Shown here: in pieces, positions 6,792-13,807 of the stretch
How positions within the stretch are numbered: the stretch's first letter is position 1
Layout of the letters: every line of letters starts with the position of its first letter
The notes under the pieces: model-generated
Told to the model about the DNA's origin: nothing
What the model saw: the letters and a program-made list of their open reading frames with translations, nothing else
Databases searched by the model: none
Origin: Thermovibrio sp.
GTDB lineage: Bacteria > Aquificota > Desulfurobacteriia > Desulfurobacteriales > Desulfurobacteriaceae
Assembly: GCA_003978105.1 (NCBI GenBank)
Contig: QOAO01000002.1
Span: 1 to 14,204, forward strand
DNA: 14,204 bases
Direction of reading: 5' to 3'
Position numbers and translations under genes: made by a program

Positions 6792-7181
6792 ATGGCCAAG
6801 ACCCTCGGCGTCCACATTGTGGCAGACCTTTACGGCTGCGACCCGGAAGTCCTTAAGTCTGCTGAAAGTATGGCAGAAATATTTGAGGGGGCAGTTAAGC
6901 ACGCCAACCTCAACAAGCTCTCAGCCTACTACCACCAGTTTGAGCCCTACGGGGCGACGGGGGTTGTTGTTATCTCTGAATCTCACCTTTCTTTCCACAC
7001 GTGGCCTGAACACGGGTACGTTGCAATTGATGTTTACACCTGCGGAAGTCATGAAAATGCCTTTAAGGCATTTGACTATATAGTTGATAGGTTAAAGCCT
7101 GAAAGGGTTGAAAAGAACGTTCACTTTAGGGGTGTCGTTAACGAAAACGAGGAAGTTACATTCTGCGCAAGTGTAGGCTGA
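6792..7181 (+). CDS. speD: S-adenosylmethionine decarboxylase proenzyme, prokaryotic class 1B
   Basis: SpeD decarboxylates S-adenosylmethionine to the aminopropyl donor for spermidine and longer or branched polyamines, which thermophiles make in quantity. The 129-residue size fits the short bacterial/archaeal form. The proenzyme cleaves itself between E63 and S64 in VVISESHLSFHTWPEHGY, and S64 becomes the catalytic pyruvoyl group. H69 (processing) and C84 (catalytic acid, YTCGSHENAF) match the S63/H68/C83 set known from the Thermotoga enzyme. GAGGAGGAAGG precedes the ATG. It has its own promoter and a following hairpin, so it is likely monocistronic; no spermidine synthase gene is adjacent. 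Confidence 0.97.
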   Translation: MAKTLGVHIVADLYGCDPEVLKSAESMAEIFEGAVKHANLNKLSAYYHQFEPYGATGVVVISESHLSFHTWPEHGYVAIDVYTCGSHENAFKAFDYIVDRLKPERVEKNVHFRGVVNENEEVTFCASVG

Positions 7182-7193
7182 GTGTTTGTTGGA

Positions 7194-7213
7194 GGGGGCG
7201 TTAGCCCCCCTTT
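7194..7213. terminator. Hairpin terminator between convergent speD and dksA-like gene
   Basis: GGGGGC (7194-7199), loop GTTA, GCCCCC (7204-7209), then CTTT on the plus strand. The GC stem is very stable but the T tract is short. It lies 13 bp after the speD stop and 3 bp from the stop of the opposing gene, so it probably ends both transcripts. The loop is the same GTTA as in the terminator between the pilins. Confidence 0.65.
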
Positions 7214-7215
7214 AA

Positions 7216-7599
7216 CTATTCCTCTCCAAACTTCCTTTCAATCTTCTCCTGTTCTAACTTACACTTTATGCAGAGCTCCGCTACAGGTCTCAGCTTAAGT
7301 CTTTCATACTTAATACATGCACCACAGTTCTCACATATCCCGTAAGTCCCCTCTTCAATCTTCCTCAGAGCCTTTTCTATCTTCTTTAAGTACTTTGCCT
7401 CCCTGTCCCTGATTCTCATTTCAAAGGTTCTCAAAATTTCATCGGTTGACATGTCAACGATGTCTCCCACTTCCCTCTCTGAGTGGGCGTTCTCCTCAAG
7501 TCCCCTCTTTATGTCCTCTAAAACCTCTTCCCTCTTTTTCTCTAATATTTCCTTCAGTTCCTTAATCTGTTCAGCCGTTAAGCACCTGTTCCCCTTCAT
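7216..7599 (-). CDS. DksA/TraR-family C4 zinc-finger regulator
   Basis: A 127-residue protein with the DksA/TraR layout. A predicted coiled-coil hairpin spans about 10-80 (rich in E/K, with DIVDMSTDE around 46-54 at its tip region). The zinc finger has C89, C92, C110 and C113 (CENC-X17-CIKC). DksA inserts its coiled coil into the RNA polymerase secondary channel and, with ppGpp, changes promoter output, notably for rRNA and amino-acid genes. Members of this size are also annotated as YocK/TraR-like proteins, so true DksA function is probable but unproven. I chose ATG 7599, directly after AGGAGGAAGAT; the longer open frame up to 7869 runs antisense into the aminotransferase gene and is not real. 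The gene diverges from the aminotransferase across about 80 bp. Confidence 0.88.
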   Translation of the reverse strand: MKGNRCLTAEQIKELKEILEKKREEVLEDIKRGLEENAHSEREVGDIVDMSTDEILRTFEMRIRDREAKYLKKIEKALRKIEEGTYGICENCGACIKYERLKLRPVAELCIKCKLEQEKIERKFGEE

Positions 7600-7626
7600 A
7601 TCTTCCTCCTGCCGTGATTGGTGGGA

Positions 7627-7655
7627 AAGGTATAAATAAGGGTGTAAAATGTCAA
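7627..7655 (-). promoter_or_regulatory. Probable promoter of the dksA-like gene
   Basis: The minus strand has a perfect -35 TTGACA (7655-7650). A weak -10 follows, either TACCTT (7632-7627, 17-bp spacer) or TATACC (7634-7629, 15-bp spacer). The -35 lies inside the 7643-7668 dyad, so a protein bound there would block this promoter. Confidence 0.45.
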
Positions 7656-7668
7656 CGACAATTTTACA
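7643..7668. promoter_or_regulatory. Inverted repeat in the dksA/aminotransferase divergent region
   Basis: TGTAAAAT (7643-7650) and ATTTTACA (7661-7668) are perfect 8-bp arms around a 10-bp centre that itself contains TGTC-AAC-GACA (7650-7660). As DNA it could be an operator covering the dksA -35. As RNA it would fold just upstream of the aminotransferase ribosome site (GGGGG, 7669-7673). The role is inferred. Confidence 0.45.
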
Positions 7669-7678
7669 GGGGGACGTA

Positions 7679-8866
7679 ATGAAGATATCAAAGAGGGTTT
7701 TAAATATGTCACCATCTCCTACGATGGCAATAACGAGTAAGGCCAAGGAGTTAAGGGCAAAGGGAATTGATGTAATAGGTTTCGGTGCAGGTGAGCCTGA
7801 CTTCGATACTCCTGAACACGTTAAGGAAGCAGCAAAGGAAGCAATTGATATGGGATTTACAAAGTACACTCCACCTGCAGGAATTCCGGAGTTAAGGGAG
7901 GCAGTTGCCTACAAGTTGAAAACTGAGAACAATGTTGACTACGAACCAGAACAAGTTGTCATAACTGATGGAGCTAAGCAAGCTCTTTTTAACTTGATGC
8001 TTTCTGTGATTGAGGAAGGAGATGAGGTAATAATTCCTAAGCCCTACTGGGTTACCTACCCTGAACAGGTCAAGTTTGCAGGGGGAAGACCTGTCTTTGT
8101 TGAAACGAAGGAAGTAAAGAACTTTACGCTAACACTGGAGGATATAGAGCCTGCAGTTACGGATAGGACGAAGTTAATAATTGTCTGTACTCCTCATAAT
8201 CCTACCGGTGCAGTTATTCCAAAGGAGGAGTTGGAAAAAATCGGGAAGTTCTGTGCAGAGAGGGGCATTTTAATAGCGTCCGACGAATGCTACGAAAAGC
8301 TTACATACGATGGGTTTAACCACACGAGCATAGCCTCACTATCGGAAGAGATTAAGAAAGTTACGATTACGATTAATGCCCTCTCAAAGACCTTTGCGAT
8401 GACGGGATGGAGGGTAGGTTATGCAGCGGGTTCTAAAGAAATAATTGATGCGATGATTAAAATTAATTCTCAGTCAATTTCAAACGTAAATTCAATTGCA
8501 CAAAAGGCAGCAGTTGCAGCTCTCGTTAAGCCAAAGGACTTTTTGAACGACTGGATTGAGGCCTACGACGAAAGAAGGAGATACATGGTTGAGAAATTAA
8601 ACGAGATTCCTGGAGTTTCGTGCCTAATGCCTAAAGGAGCATTTTATGCCTTTCCAAACGTCAAGGAGCTGATAGAAAAGGGTGGATTTAAGGATGACTT
8701 TGACCTTGCTGAGTACCTTTTAGAGGAAGCTAAGATAGCCGTTGTTCCCGGAACTGCTTTCGGTTCCCCTGGATATTTGAGACTTTCCTATGCAACCTCA
8801 ATGGAAAATATTGTAGAGGGACTGAAAAGATTTAAAAAAGCAGTTGTTGAGAGGTTAAATGGATAA
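7679..8866 (+). CDS. Class I pyridoxal-phosphate aminotransferase, probable aspartate aminotransferase
   Basis: A 395-residue fold-type I aminotransferase of the I-gamma/'1b' aspartate aminotransferase group, moving an amino group between aspartate (or related amino acids) and 2-oxoglutarate. Visible active-site parts: GAGEPDFDTP at 37-46, YTPPAGIPELREA at 63-75, HNPTG at 173-177 (N174), SDECYEKL at 201-208 (D202 for the pyridine nitrogen), ALSKTFAMTGWRVGY at 234-248 with PLP lysine K237, and LRLSYA at 367-372 with carboxylate-binding R368. Some members of this group also use prephenate, giving arogenate for tyrosine and phenylalanine; sequence alone does not settle this. The start is ATG 7679 after GGGGGA. 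An in-frame ATG at 7649 would add ten residues, with the potential leader hairpin falling inside the coding region; it is less likely. The stop overlaps the next gene by 8 bp. Confidence 0.93.
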   Translation: MKISKRVLNMSPSPTMAITSKAKELRAKGIDVIGFGAGEPDFDTPEHVKEAAKEAIDMGFTKYTPPAGIPELREAVAYKLKTENNVDYEPEQVVITDGAKQALFNLMLSVIEEGDEVIIPKPYWVTYPEQVKFAGGRPVFVETKEVKNFTLTLEDIEPAVTDRTKLIIVCTPHNPTGAVIPKEELEKIGKFCAERGILIASDECYEKLTYDGFNHTSIASLSEEIKKVTITINALSKTFAMTGWRVGYAAGSKEIIDAMIKINSQSISNVNSIAQKAAVAALVKPKDFLNDWIEAYDERRRYMVEKLNEIPGVSCLMPKGAFYAFPNVKELIEKGGFKDDFDLAEYLLEEAKIAVVPGTAFGSPGYLRLSYATSMENIVEGLKRFKKAVVERLNG

Positions 8867-9371
8867 AAAGGAATTCAGAACGGACTGGTTTACATTGATT
8901 TCCTACGCTCTTTTGGTTGTTTCTTACTCACTCTTCTTTGGAGCTCTCCTCTACAGGTCTGGAAAGTTCTCCCTTACCTCCGTTGTTTTCCTTCTCCTCG
9001 TCCTTCCCGTTGTTGCGTACTTTCTCTTTCTCCTAAGGAAAAAAGTAACTGTATCTGATGATGGTATTGAGGTTTTTGGAATAACTGGAAGGAAAAGAAT
9101 AAAATGGAATGAAGTTGAGGAAATTTCATTAACTCCTGGAAGAAGGTATTTCCTCTTTATTTCATCAAAGGATGGAAAGCTTGCAGTTGTTGACGACTCT
9201 GTAAGCGGATTTAAAGAGCTTTTAAGAGAGGTAGAGAGGAGAGTTCCCAATAGGCTCAGTAGCAACTTTAAGGAAGTAGCATCTTCCTATAAGCGTTCCT
9301 ACACCTCAAATGCAATCATTCTAATTGCTTCCCTTGTCTTACTCTTCATCTTAGCAAAGTCCTTTATTTAG
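8859..9371 (+). CDS. Small membrane protein with PH-like (bPH2-type) domain, function unknown
   Basis: A 170-residue protein with two N-terminal membrane helices (about 11-32 and 37-59). A soluble beta-rich segment at about 62-128 (VTVSDDGIEVFG..KRIKWNEVEEISLTPG..YFLFIS) has the pattern of bacterial PH-like domains. A C-terminal membrane helix spans 151-167. Two helices followed by a PH-like domain is common in uncharacterised bacterial membrane proteins; the extra C-terminal helix tethers both ends. No catalytic motif is visible. It begins with ATG inside the end of the aminotransferase gene, with GAGAGG just upstream, so translation is probably coupled. It ends 8 bp inside the convergent lipoprotein gene. 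The domain assignment is moderate and no function can be given. Confidence 0.75.
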   Translation: MDKKEFRTDWFTLISYALLVVSYSLFFGALLYRSGKFSLTSVVFLLLVLPVVAYFLFLLRKKVTVSDDGIEVFGITGRKRIKWNEVEEISLTPGRRYFLFISSKDGKLAVVDDSVSGFKELLREVERRVPNRLSSNFKEVASSYKRSYTSNAIILIASLVLLFILAKSFI

Positions 9372-9897
9372 GTTTTACCCTTTCAATTTTAATCGAGGGG
9401 ATTCTTAAATTTTTAACTTTTTCTTCCAATTTCTCAACTCTAACTTCTAAGTCTTTTACGTTTTTCCCTAAACTGCTGGTATTTTCAGTATTTGATTTAC
9501 AGCAGGATTCCAAATTTTTTATTTCTTCCTTTAAAGAGTCGATATTCTTTCTTAGACTAATAATTTCAGAGGCAAGTTTAGATAGTTGTTTTTTCTGCTC
9601 ATCTTTTAGTTTCTTGGTAGATATTAAAATTTGATTAATGTCCCTCTTTAACTCAACGTTCTTAACCTCTAAATTAGAACTCTTCTCCCTTAGATTTTCA
9701 AACTGAGTGGAAAGTTTAGCCAACTTCTCTCTCTGGGATACGAGCCTCTTTTGGAGCTCCGAAACCTCCTTCTTCAAATTCCCATTTTCCAACTTTAAAA
9801 TCTGGAGTTGTGCTTCGATTGAGTTTATCCTCTCTCCCCCTGAGGTGACACATCCCGATAGAAAAATTACCATCCCTAAAAGTAAGCCTTTCCTCAT
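9364..9897 (-). CDS. Coiled-coil lipoprotein, function unknown
   Basis: A 177-residue predicted lipoprotein. Signal peptide MRKGLLLGMVIFLSGC ends in lipobox LSGC with C16 as the lipidated residue; the next residue is valine, not an inner-membrane-retention aspartate, so outer-membrane sorting is likely. From about 22 to 163 it is almost continuous coiled coil with heptad leucine/isoleucine spacing and many E and K, interrupted by ESCCKSNTENTSS at 130-142 with adjacent cysteines C132-C133. I recognise no globular domain. ATG 9897 was chosen because GGAGGGAAGG sits directly upstream and the signal peptide begins there; the GTG at 9924 would add nine polar residues before it. The gene is divergent from tetR across 72 bp and shares its operator region, so it may belong to the same regulatory circuit. 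A structural periplasmic spacer role is plausible but unproven. Confidence 0.82.
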   Translation of the reverse strand: MRKGLLLGMVIFLSGCVTSGGERINSIEAQLQILKLENGNLKKEVSELQKRLVSQREKLAKLSTQFENLREKSSNLEVKNVELKRDINQILISTKKLKDEQKKQLSKLASEIISLRKNIDSLKEEIKNLESCCKSNTENTSSLGKNVKDLEVRVEKLEEKVKNLRIPSIKIERVKPK

Positions 9898-9909
9898 CCT
9901 TCCCTCCGG

Positions 9910-9938
9910 TTGAAATTTTACCACTTTAAAAATAATAT
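9910..9938 (+). promoter_or_regulatory. Promoter of the tetR-activase operon
   Basis: -35 TTGAAA (9910-9915, five of six consensus bases), a 17-bp spacer, and -10 TAATAT (9933-9938, four of six). The start would fall near 9945, inside the adjacent palindrome. The -35 overlaps the ribosome-site region of the divergent lipoprotein gene. Confidence 0.6.
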
Positions 9939-9958
9939 TGAACTGACGTGTCAGTTCA
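9939..9958. promoter_or_regulatory. Perfect palindromic operator, probable autoregulatory TetR site
   Basis: TGAACTGAC-GT-GTCAGTTCA has perfect 9-bp arms and a 2-bp centre. It begins immediately after the -10 of the tetR promoter and covers the expected transcription start, an ideal repressor position. It also covers the likely -35 zone of the divergent lipoprotein gene (its -10 would be TAAAAT, 9920-9915). Size and symmetry suit a TetR-family dimer or pair of dimers. Confidence 0.75.
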
Positions 9959-9969
9959 GGGGGTAGAAG

Positions 9970-10530
9970 TTGAAAACAAGGGAAAGGGAAATCCTTAAAA
10001 GAGCAAGGAAGCTCTTTTCAGAAAAGGGGTTTTACAATTTAACAGTTTCAGATATTGTTAACTCCTTAGGAATTGCAAGAGGAACGTTTTACCTCTACTT
10101 CAAAAACAAAAACGATGTTTACAAGAGGGTTCTTGAGGAACTCGTTCTTGAAATATCCTCAAAGTTAAAGCTCCTACCGAGGGAAAATCCCGTCGAGCAG
10201 TTAAGGGAAAACTTAAGGAACCTTTTGAGTCTCTTTGAGGAAGATAGGGAGTTGGCCCTTCTCATTCTCAATCACCCCCACAAGTTAAATCCCGAATTTG
10301 ACAGGCTCATTGAGGAATTTTTCAAAAAGGTCTACTTCATCGTTGAACACTCCCTTTTAACGGGAATGAAGTTAGGCCTTGTTAGAAGTTGCAACGTCCA
10401 AGTTGTATCAAGGGCGATTGTTGGAGCTTTTTTAGAAACAGGAAAGGGAATCGTTGAGGGAAAAGTAAATATTGATGAGGCAGTAGAGGAGCTTGTCGCT
10501 CTCGCTTTTAAAGGAATTTTGGAGGGGTAA
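9970..10530 (+). CDS. TetR/AcrR-family transcriptional repressor
   Basis: A 186-residue regulator with an N-terminal TetR DNA-binding domain: ILKRARKLFSEKGFYNLTVSDIVNSLGIARGTFYLYFKNKNDVY (about 8-51), including the typical recognition helix and YLYFKNK turn. The all-helical C-terminal part (about 55-186) is the ligand-binding and dimer domain, whose ligand cannot be read from sequence. The start is TTG 9970, preceded by GGGGGT; the conserved domain begins immediately, so little could be missing. The perfect palindrome just upstream is probably its own operator. The stop overlaps the activase start codon (TAATG) with GGAGGGG ahead of it, so regulator and activase are translationally coupled. 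The ligand may therefore relate to the activase pathway, for example an acyl-CoA; that is inference. Confidence 0.93.
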   Translation: MKTREREILKRARKLFSEKGFYNLTVSDIVNSLGIARGTFYLYFKNKNDVYKRVLEELVLEISSKLKLLPRENPVEQLRENLRNLLSLFEEDRELALLILNHPHKLNPEFDRLIEEFFKKVYFIVEHSLLTGMKLGLVRSCNVQVVSRAIVGAFLETGKGIVEGKVNIDEAVEELVALAFKGILEG

Positions 10531-13500
10531 TGTTTAAAGCCGGAATAGATGTAGGCTCAACTACCGTTAAGGGCGTTTTACTGAATGAAAACAACGAAAT
10601 TGTTTTTAGCCACTATACAAGGCACGAGGCAAAGCAGTCTGAAAAGGTAGCAGAGCTCCTTAAAAAGTTTGAGGAAATAGCAGGAAAGGAGTTTCAGCTC
10701 TTTATGACCGGAAGCGGCGGAGGAGATATTGCAAGGGTTCTAAATGTAAAGTTTGTTCAAGAGGTAAATGCTGTAAGCCTTGCAGTTGAAACTCTTCACC
10801 CAGAAGTTAACTCCGTTGTTGAACTGGGTGGTCAGGATGCAAAGATGATTTTCTGGATAGATGCCGGTAATGTAAGGAGAAAGGTCACAACGATGAACGA
10901 TAAGTGTGCTGGAGGAACGGGAGCCACTATAGATAGAATCGTCTCAAAGTTAAAAATTCCTCCTGAGACCGCAACGAAGGTAAGGTTTAATCCTCAAAAA
11001 GTACATCCCGTTGCAGCAAAATGCGGCGTCTTTGCAGAAACTGATATAAACAGCCTCCAGAAGGCAGGTGTTCCATCAGATGAGCTTCTGATTTCGCTCT
11101 TTAATGCAATAGTCATTCAAAATTTAGCCGTTCTAACAAGGGGACACACTCTAAGGCCGGTCGTTCTTCTATTGGGAGGTCCAAACACCTACTTTCCGGC
11201 ATTAGTTGAGGCCTGGAAATACCACCTTGAAAAGATGTGGAGAGAAAAGGAGATTGATTTTGACGAAAATTCTACACTTCTTCCTAAAAACTCACACCTC
11301 TATGCGGCAATCGGCGGAGCTCTCTACTCTCAGTACGAAGAGAGCCCTTACAGGGGAATGGAAGGACTTTTGGAGTTCAGGAAGTCCCTTGTCTATGTAA
11401 AGAGGAAAACTGGAGAAAGGGGACTTTTAAAGTCGGGGGAGAGTTTAGAGGAGTTCAGGGAAAAGTATGGAGTAAAGCCATTTAAACCAAGGGAGTTTAA
11501 ACCAGGAGAGAAGGTTAAAGCATTTTTGGGAATAGACGGAGGTTCCACTTCAACGAAGGCCGTTTTGATTGATGAAAACGGAGAGCTCCTTGCAACTGCC
11601 TACACACTTTCTAAGGGGAATCCCCTCTCCGACACCAAGGAGGTAGTAAGGAGTTTAAAGGAGCAGGTAGAGAGGAGCGGTGCAGAGCTCCAGATTCTCT
11701 CTGTCGGAACAACAGGATACGCAAAGGAGATGCTAAAGGAGACAATAGGTGCTGATGTTGCAGTCGTTGAAACTGTTGCTCACACAATTTCTGCCAAACA
11801 CTTCTTTGAGGATATTGATGTTATCGTTGATGTCGGCGGTCAGGACATTAAAGTAATGCTCCTTAAAAACGGTGAGGTCAAGGACTTTAAGTTGAACACC
11901 CAGTGTTCTGCAGGAAACGGCTACTTCCTCCAGTCAACGGCAGAAAAGTTCGGATACAGAGTAGAGGAGTTTGCCGATGTTGCCTTTAAGGCAGAGTACG
12001 CTCCCAGGTTCAACTTCGGCTGTGCTGTCTTCTTGGAACAGGACATCGTTAACTTTCAAAGGCTCGGATGGGAACCTTGCGAGATAATGGCAGGTCTTGC
12101 AAAGGTTCTGCCGAAAAATATATGGCTCTACGTCGTTAAAGAACCGAACCTCAGGAGACTTGGAAGGAGGTTCCTTCTTCAGGGGGGGACGCAGAGGAAC
12201 CTTGCGGCGGTTAAGGCCCAGTACGATTTCATAAAGGAGAAAGTTCCGGACGCAGAAATTTTAGTTCATCCGATAACCGGTGAGGCCGGAGCCTTTGGAG
12301 CTGCCGTTGAGGCAATGAGTAACTACACTGGGAGAACCTCATTTATAGGACTTGACAGGCTTATAAATCTTGAATTTGAGGTAAAGAGCGACGAAACAAC
12401 AAGGTGTAACTTCTGTACAAACAGGTGTCAGAGAACGTTTATTAACGTTAAAACCCAATCCGGAGATAGGCTCTACATAATTGCTCCCTGTGAAAAGGGA
12501 AGAGTAACGGACATTTCCGATGTAAAGGAAGTTGTAAAGAAAATCAACAGAATAAAGAAAGAAAACCCAAACTTACAGGAAATTTCGGCTAAAAAAGTCT
12601 TTGAAAGCTATCCAGTTAAAAAAGTTTACGAAGAGAAAAGATTTGGAATTCTAAGCAGAAGAAGAATTATTGATGAGAGGAAAAAGTTAAAAATTGGAAT
12701 TCCGAGAGTTCTTAACTTCTATTCACTAACTCCATTTTTCAGGGGATACTTGGAGTCGTTAGGGGTTGAAAACTTCGTTTTTTCCGACTACACCTCTGAA
12801 AGAATGGTGAGAGAAGAACTCCGAGGAGGAGCTATAGACCCATGTTTTCCAAGTAAGGTTGCACTTGCACATATAAGAAATCTCATAAAAAAGAGGCCCG
12901 ACGTAGTTTTCTTTCCAAAAGTTGCAACGTTAAAGGGAATATTTAAGGACTCTGAAGGTTCCCATGCCTGCCCTACGGTTACGGCAACTCCTATTTCAGT
13001 AAGGTCCGTTTTAACAAAGGAAGAGGACATTTTTAAGGAGAATGGGATAGTCTACCTTGACCCTCTCCTGCACTTTGACGATGAGGAACTTCTAAAGAGG
13101 GAAATGTACGAGACTTTCAAGGAAGTTTTGAAATTGACAAGAAAAGAGAGTGATAGGGCGGTTGAGGAGGGATTTAGAGCTCTTTCGGAATACCAGAGTG
13201 AGATGAGAAAGTTGGGAGAGGAAATTTTGAGGAAGATTGAATCTGAGGGAAGAATTGCAATCCTTGTTATTGGAAGACCTTACCACAACGACCCCGGAAT
13301 AAACCACGGGATAACTGAGGAGCTCCAGAAATTGGGTTACCCAATTCTTACAATTGATTCACTTCCCCTAACCAGCGAATTTCTCAAGAGGGTATTTCCA
13401 GACAGAGACCCGTTTAAAATCAGGGATGTGTGGAAAAAGGCCTACAGTGAAAACAGCACGAGGAAGGTTTGGGGAACTCTCTACGGCTCAAGACACCCGA

Positions 13501-13730
13501 ACATTGCCCTCCTTGACCTCTCCTCCTTCAGGTGCGGCCACGATGCTCCCATCTACTCCGTTATTGAGGAAGTTGTTGAGAAAAGCGGGGCTCCTTACTT
13601 CACATTCCACGAGATTGACGAAAACAGGCCGTCAGGCTCTATAAAAATCAGGGTTGAAACGATAGACTACTTCCTTAGGGAAAGGATACAGAGAACCTTG
13701 AAAGGAAATGCAGAAGAAAAAGCCTGTTAG
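10530..13730 (+). CDS. Double ASKHA-ATPase (BadF/BadG/BcrA/BcrD) and DUF2229 protein, 2-hydroxyacyl-CoA dehydratase activase family
   Basis: A 1066-residue fusion. Activase module 1 (about 1-265) has phosphate loop GIDVGSTTVKG (5-15), VELGGQDAK (97-105) and cysteines C126 (KCAGGTG) and C165 (KCGVFAE). Module 2 (about 328-600) repeats this with GIDGGSTSTKA (334-344), VDVGGQDIK (433-441), C459 (QCSAGNG) and C498 (GCAVFLE). In HgdC-type activases, a homodimer holds one [4Fe-4S] cluster by two cysteines per subunit, so here one chain carries all four. Next comes CNFCTNRC (626-633) with C654, then a DUF2229/HgdB-like part (about 718-1045) with conserved-looking C772 (DPCFPSK), C814 (HACP), C1002 (FRCGHD) and GRPYHNDPG (915-923). 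Known relatives use ATP to push low-potential electrons into 2-hydroxyacyl-CoA dehydratases, benzoyl-CoA reductases or double-cubane proteins. The substrate is unknown; no separate dehydratase subunit or acyl-CoA gene is adjacent. Confidence 0.9.
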   Translation: MFKAGIDVGSTTVKGVLLNENNEIVFSHYTRHEAKQSEKVAELLKKFEEIAGKEFQLFMTGSGGGDIARVLNVKFVQEVNAVSLAVETLHPEVNSVVELGGQDAKMIFWIDAGNVRRKVTTMNDKCAGGTGATIDRIVSKLKIPPETATKVRFNPQKVHPVAAKCGVFAETDINSLQKAGVPSDELLISLFNAIVIQNLAVLTRGHTLRPVVLLLGGPNTYFPALVEAWKYHLEKMWREKEIDFDENSTLLPKNSHLYAAIGGALYSQYEESPYRGMEGLLEFRKSLVYVKRKTGERGLLKSGESLEEFREKYGVKPFKPREFKPGEKVKAFLGIDGGSTSTKAVLIDENGELLATAYTLSKGNPLSDTKEVVRSLKEQVERSGAELQILSVGTTGYAKEMLKETIGADVAVVETVAHTISAKHFFEDIDVIVDVGGQDIKVMLLKNGEVKDFKLNTQCSAGNGYFLQSTAEKFGYRVEEFADVAFKAEYAPRFNFGCAVFLEQDIVNFQRLGWEPCEIMAGLAKVLPKNIWLYVVKEPNLRRLGRRFLLQGGTQRNLAAVKAQYDFIKEKVPDAEILVHPITGEAGAFGAAVEAMSNYTGRTSFIGLDRLINLEFEVKSDETTRCNFCTNRCQRTFINVKTQSGDRLYIIAPCEKGRVTDISDVKEVVKKINRIKKENPNLQEISAKKVFESYPVKKVYEEKRFGILSRRRIIDERKKLKIGIPRVLNFYSLTPFFRGYLESLGVENFVFSDYTSERMVREELRGGAIDPCFPSKVALAHIRNLIKKRPDVVFFPKVATLKGIFKDSEGSHACPTVTATPISVRSVLTKEEDIFKENGIVYLDPLLHFDDEELLKREMYETFKEVLKLTRKESDRAVEEGFRALSEYQSEMRKLGEEILRKIESEGRIAILVIGRPYHNDPGINHGITEELQKLGYPILTIDSLPLTSEFLKRVFPDRDPFKIRDVWKKAYSENSTRKVWGTLYGSRHPNIALLDLSSFRCGHDAPIYSVIEEVVEKSGAPYFTFHEIDENRPSGSIKIRVETIDYFLRERIQRTLKGNAEEKAC

Positions 13731-13762
13731 CCGAAACCCTTTAAATTCACTTCAAAAAGTTG

Positions 13763-13771
13763 TGCTAAAAT
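13763..13771 (+). promoter_or_regulatory. Possible extended -10 promoter for the structured gap
   Basis: TGCTAAAAT fits the extended -10 form TGnTAnAAT. No good -35 lies at 16-18 bp (AAATTC/TTCACT region), so the call rests on the -10 alone. It precedes the inverted repeat by about 40 bp and would give a transcript starting near 13778. Confidence 0.3.
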
Positions 13772-13807
13772 GGAATGGAGCTCCTTGAAAATCGAATATG
13801 GAAGAAA

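Noticed and set aside
6751..7083. Alternative 110-residue frame with TTG start and GGGGAGGA upstream, overlapping speD
   Set aside because: It is the out-of-frame reading of a certain speD gene; no stop occurs before speD, so it is not a leader peptide either.
7600..7869. Long N-terminal extension of the dksA-like frame
   Set aside because: It runs antisense through the start of the aminotransferase gene; ATG 7599 has AGGAGGAAG upstream and gives a normal family length.
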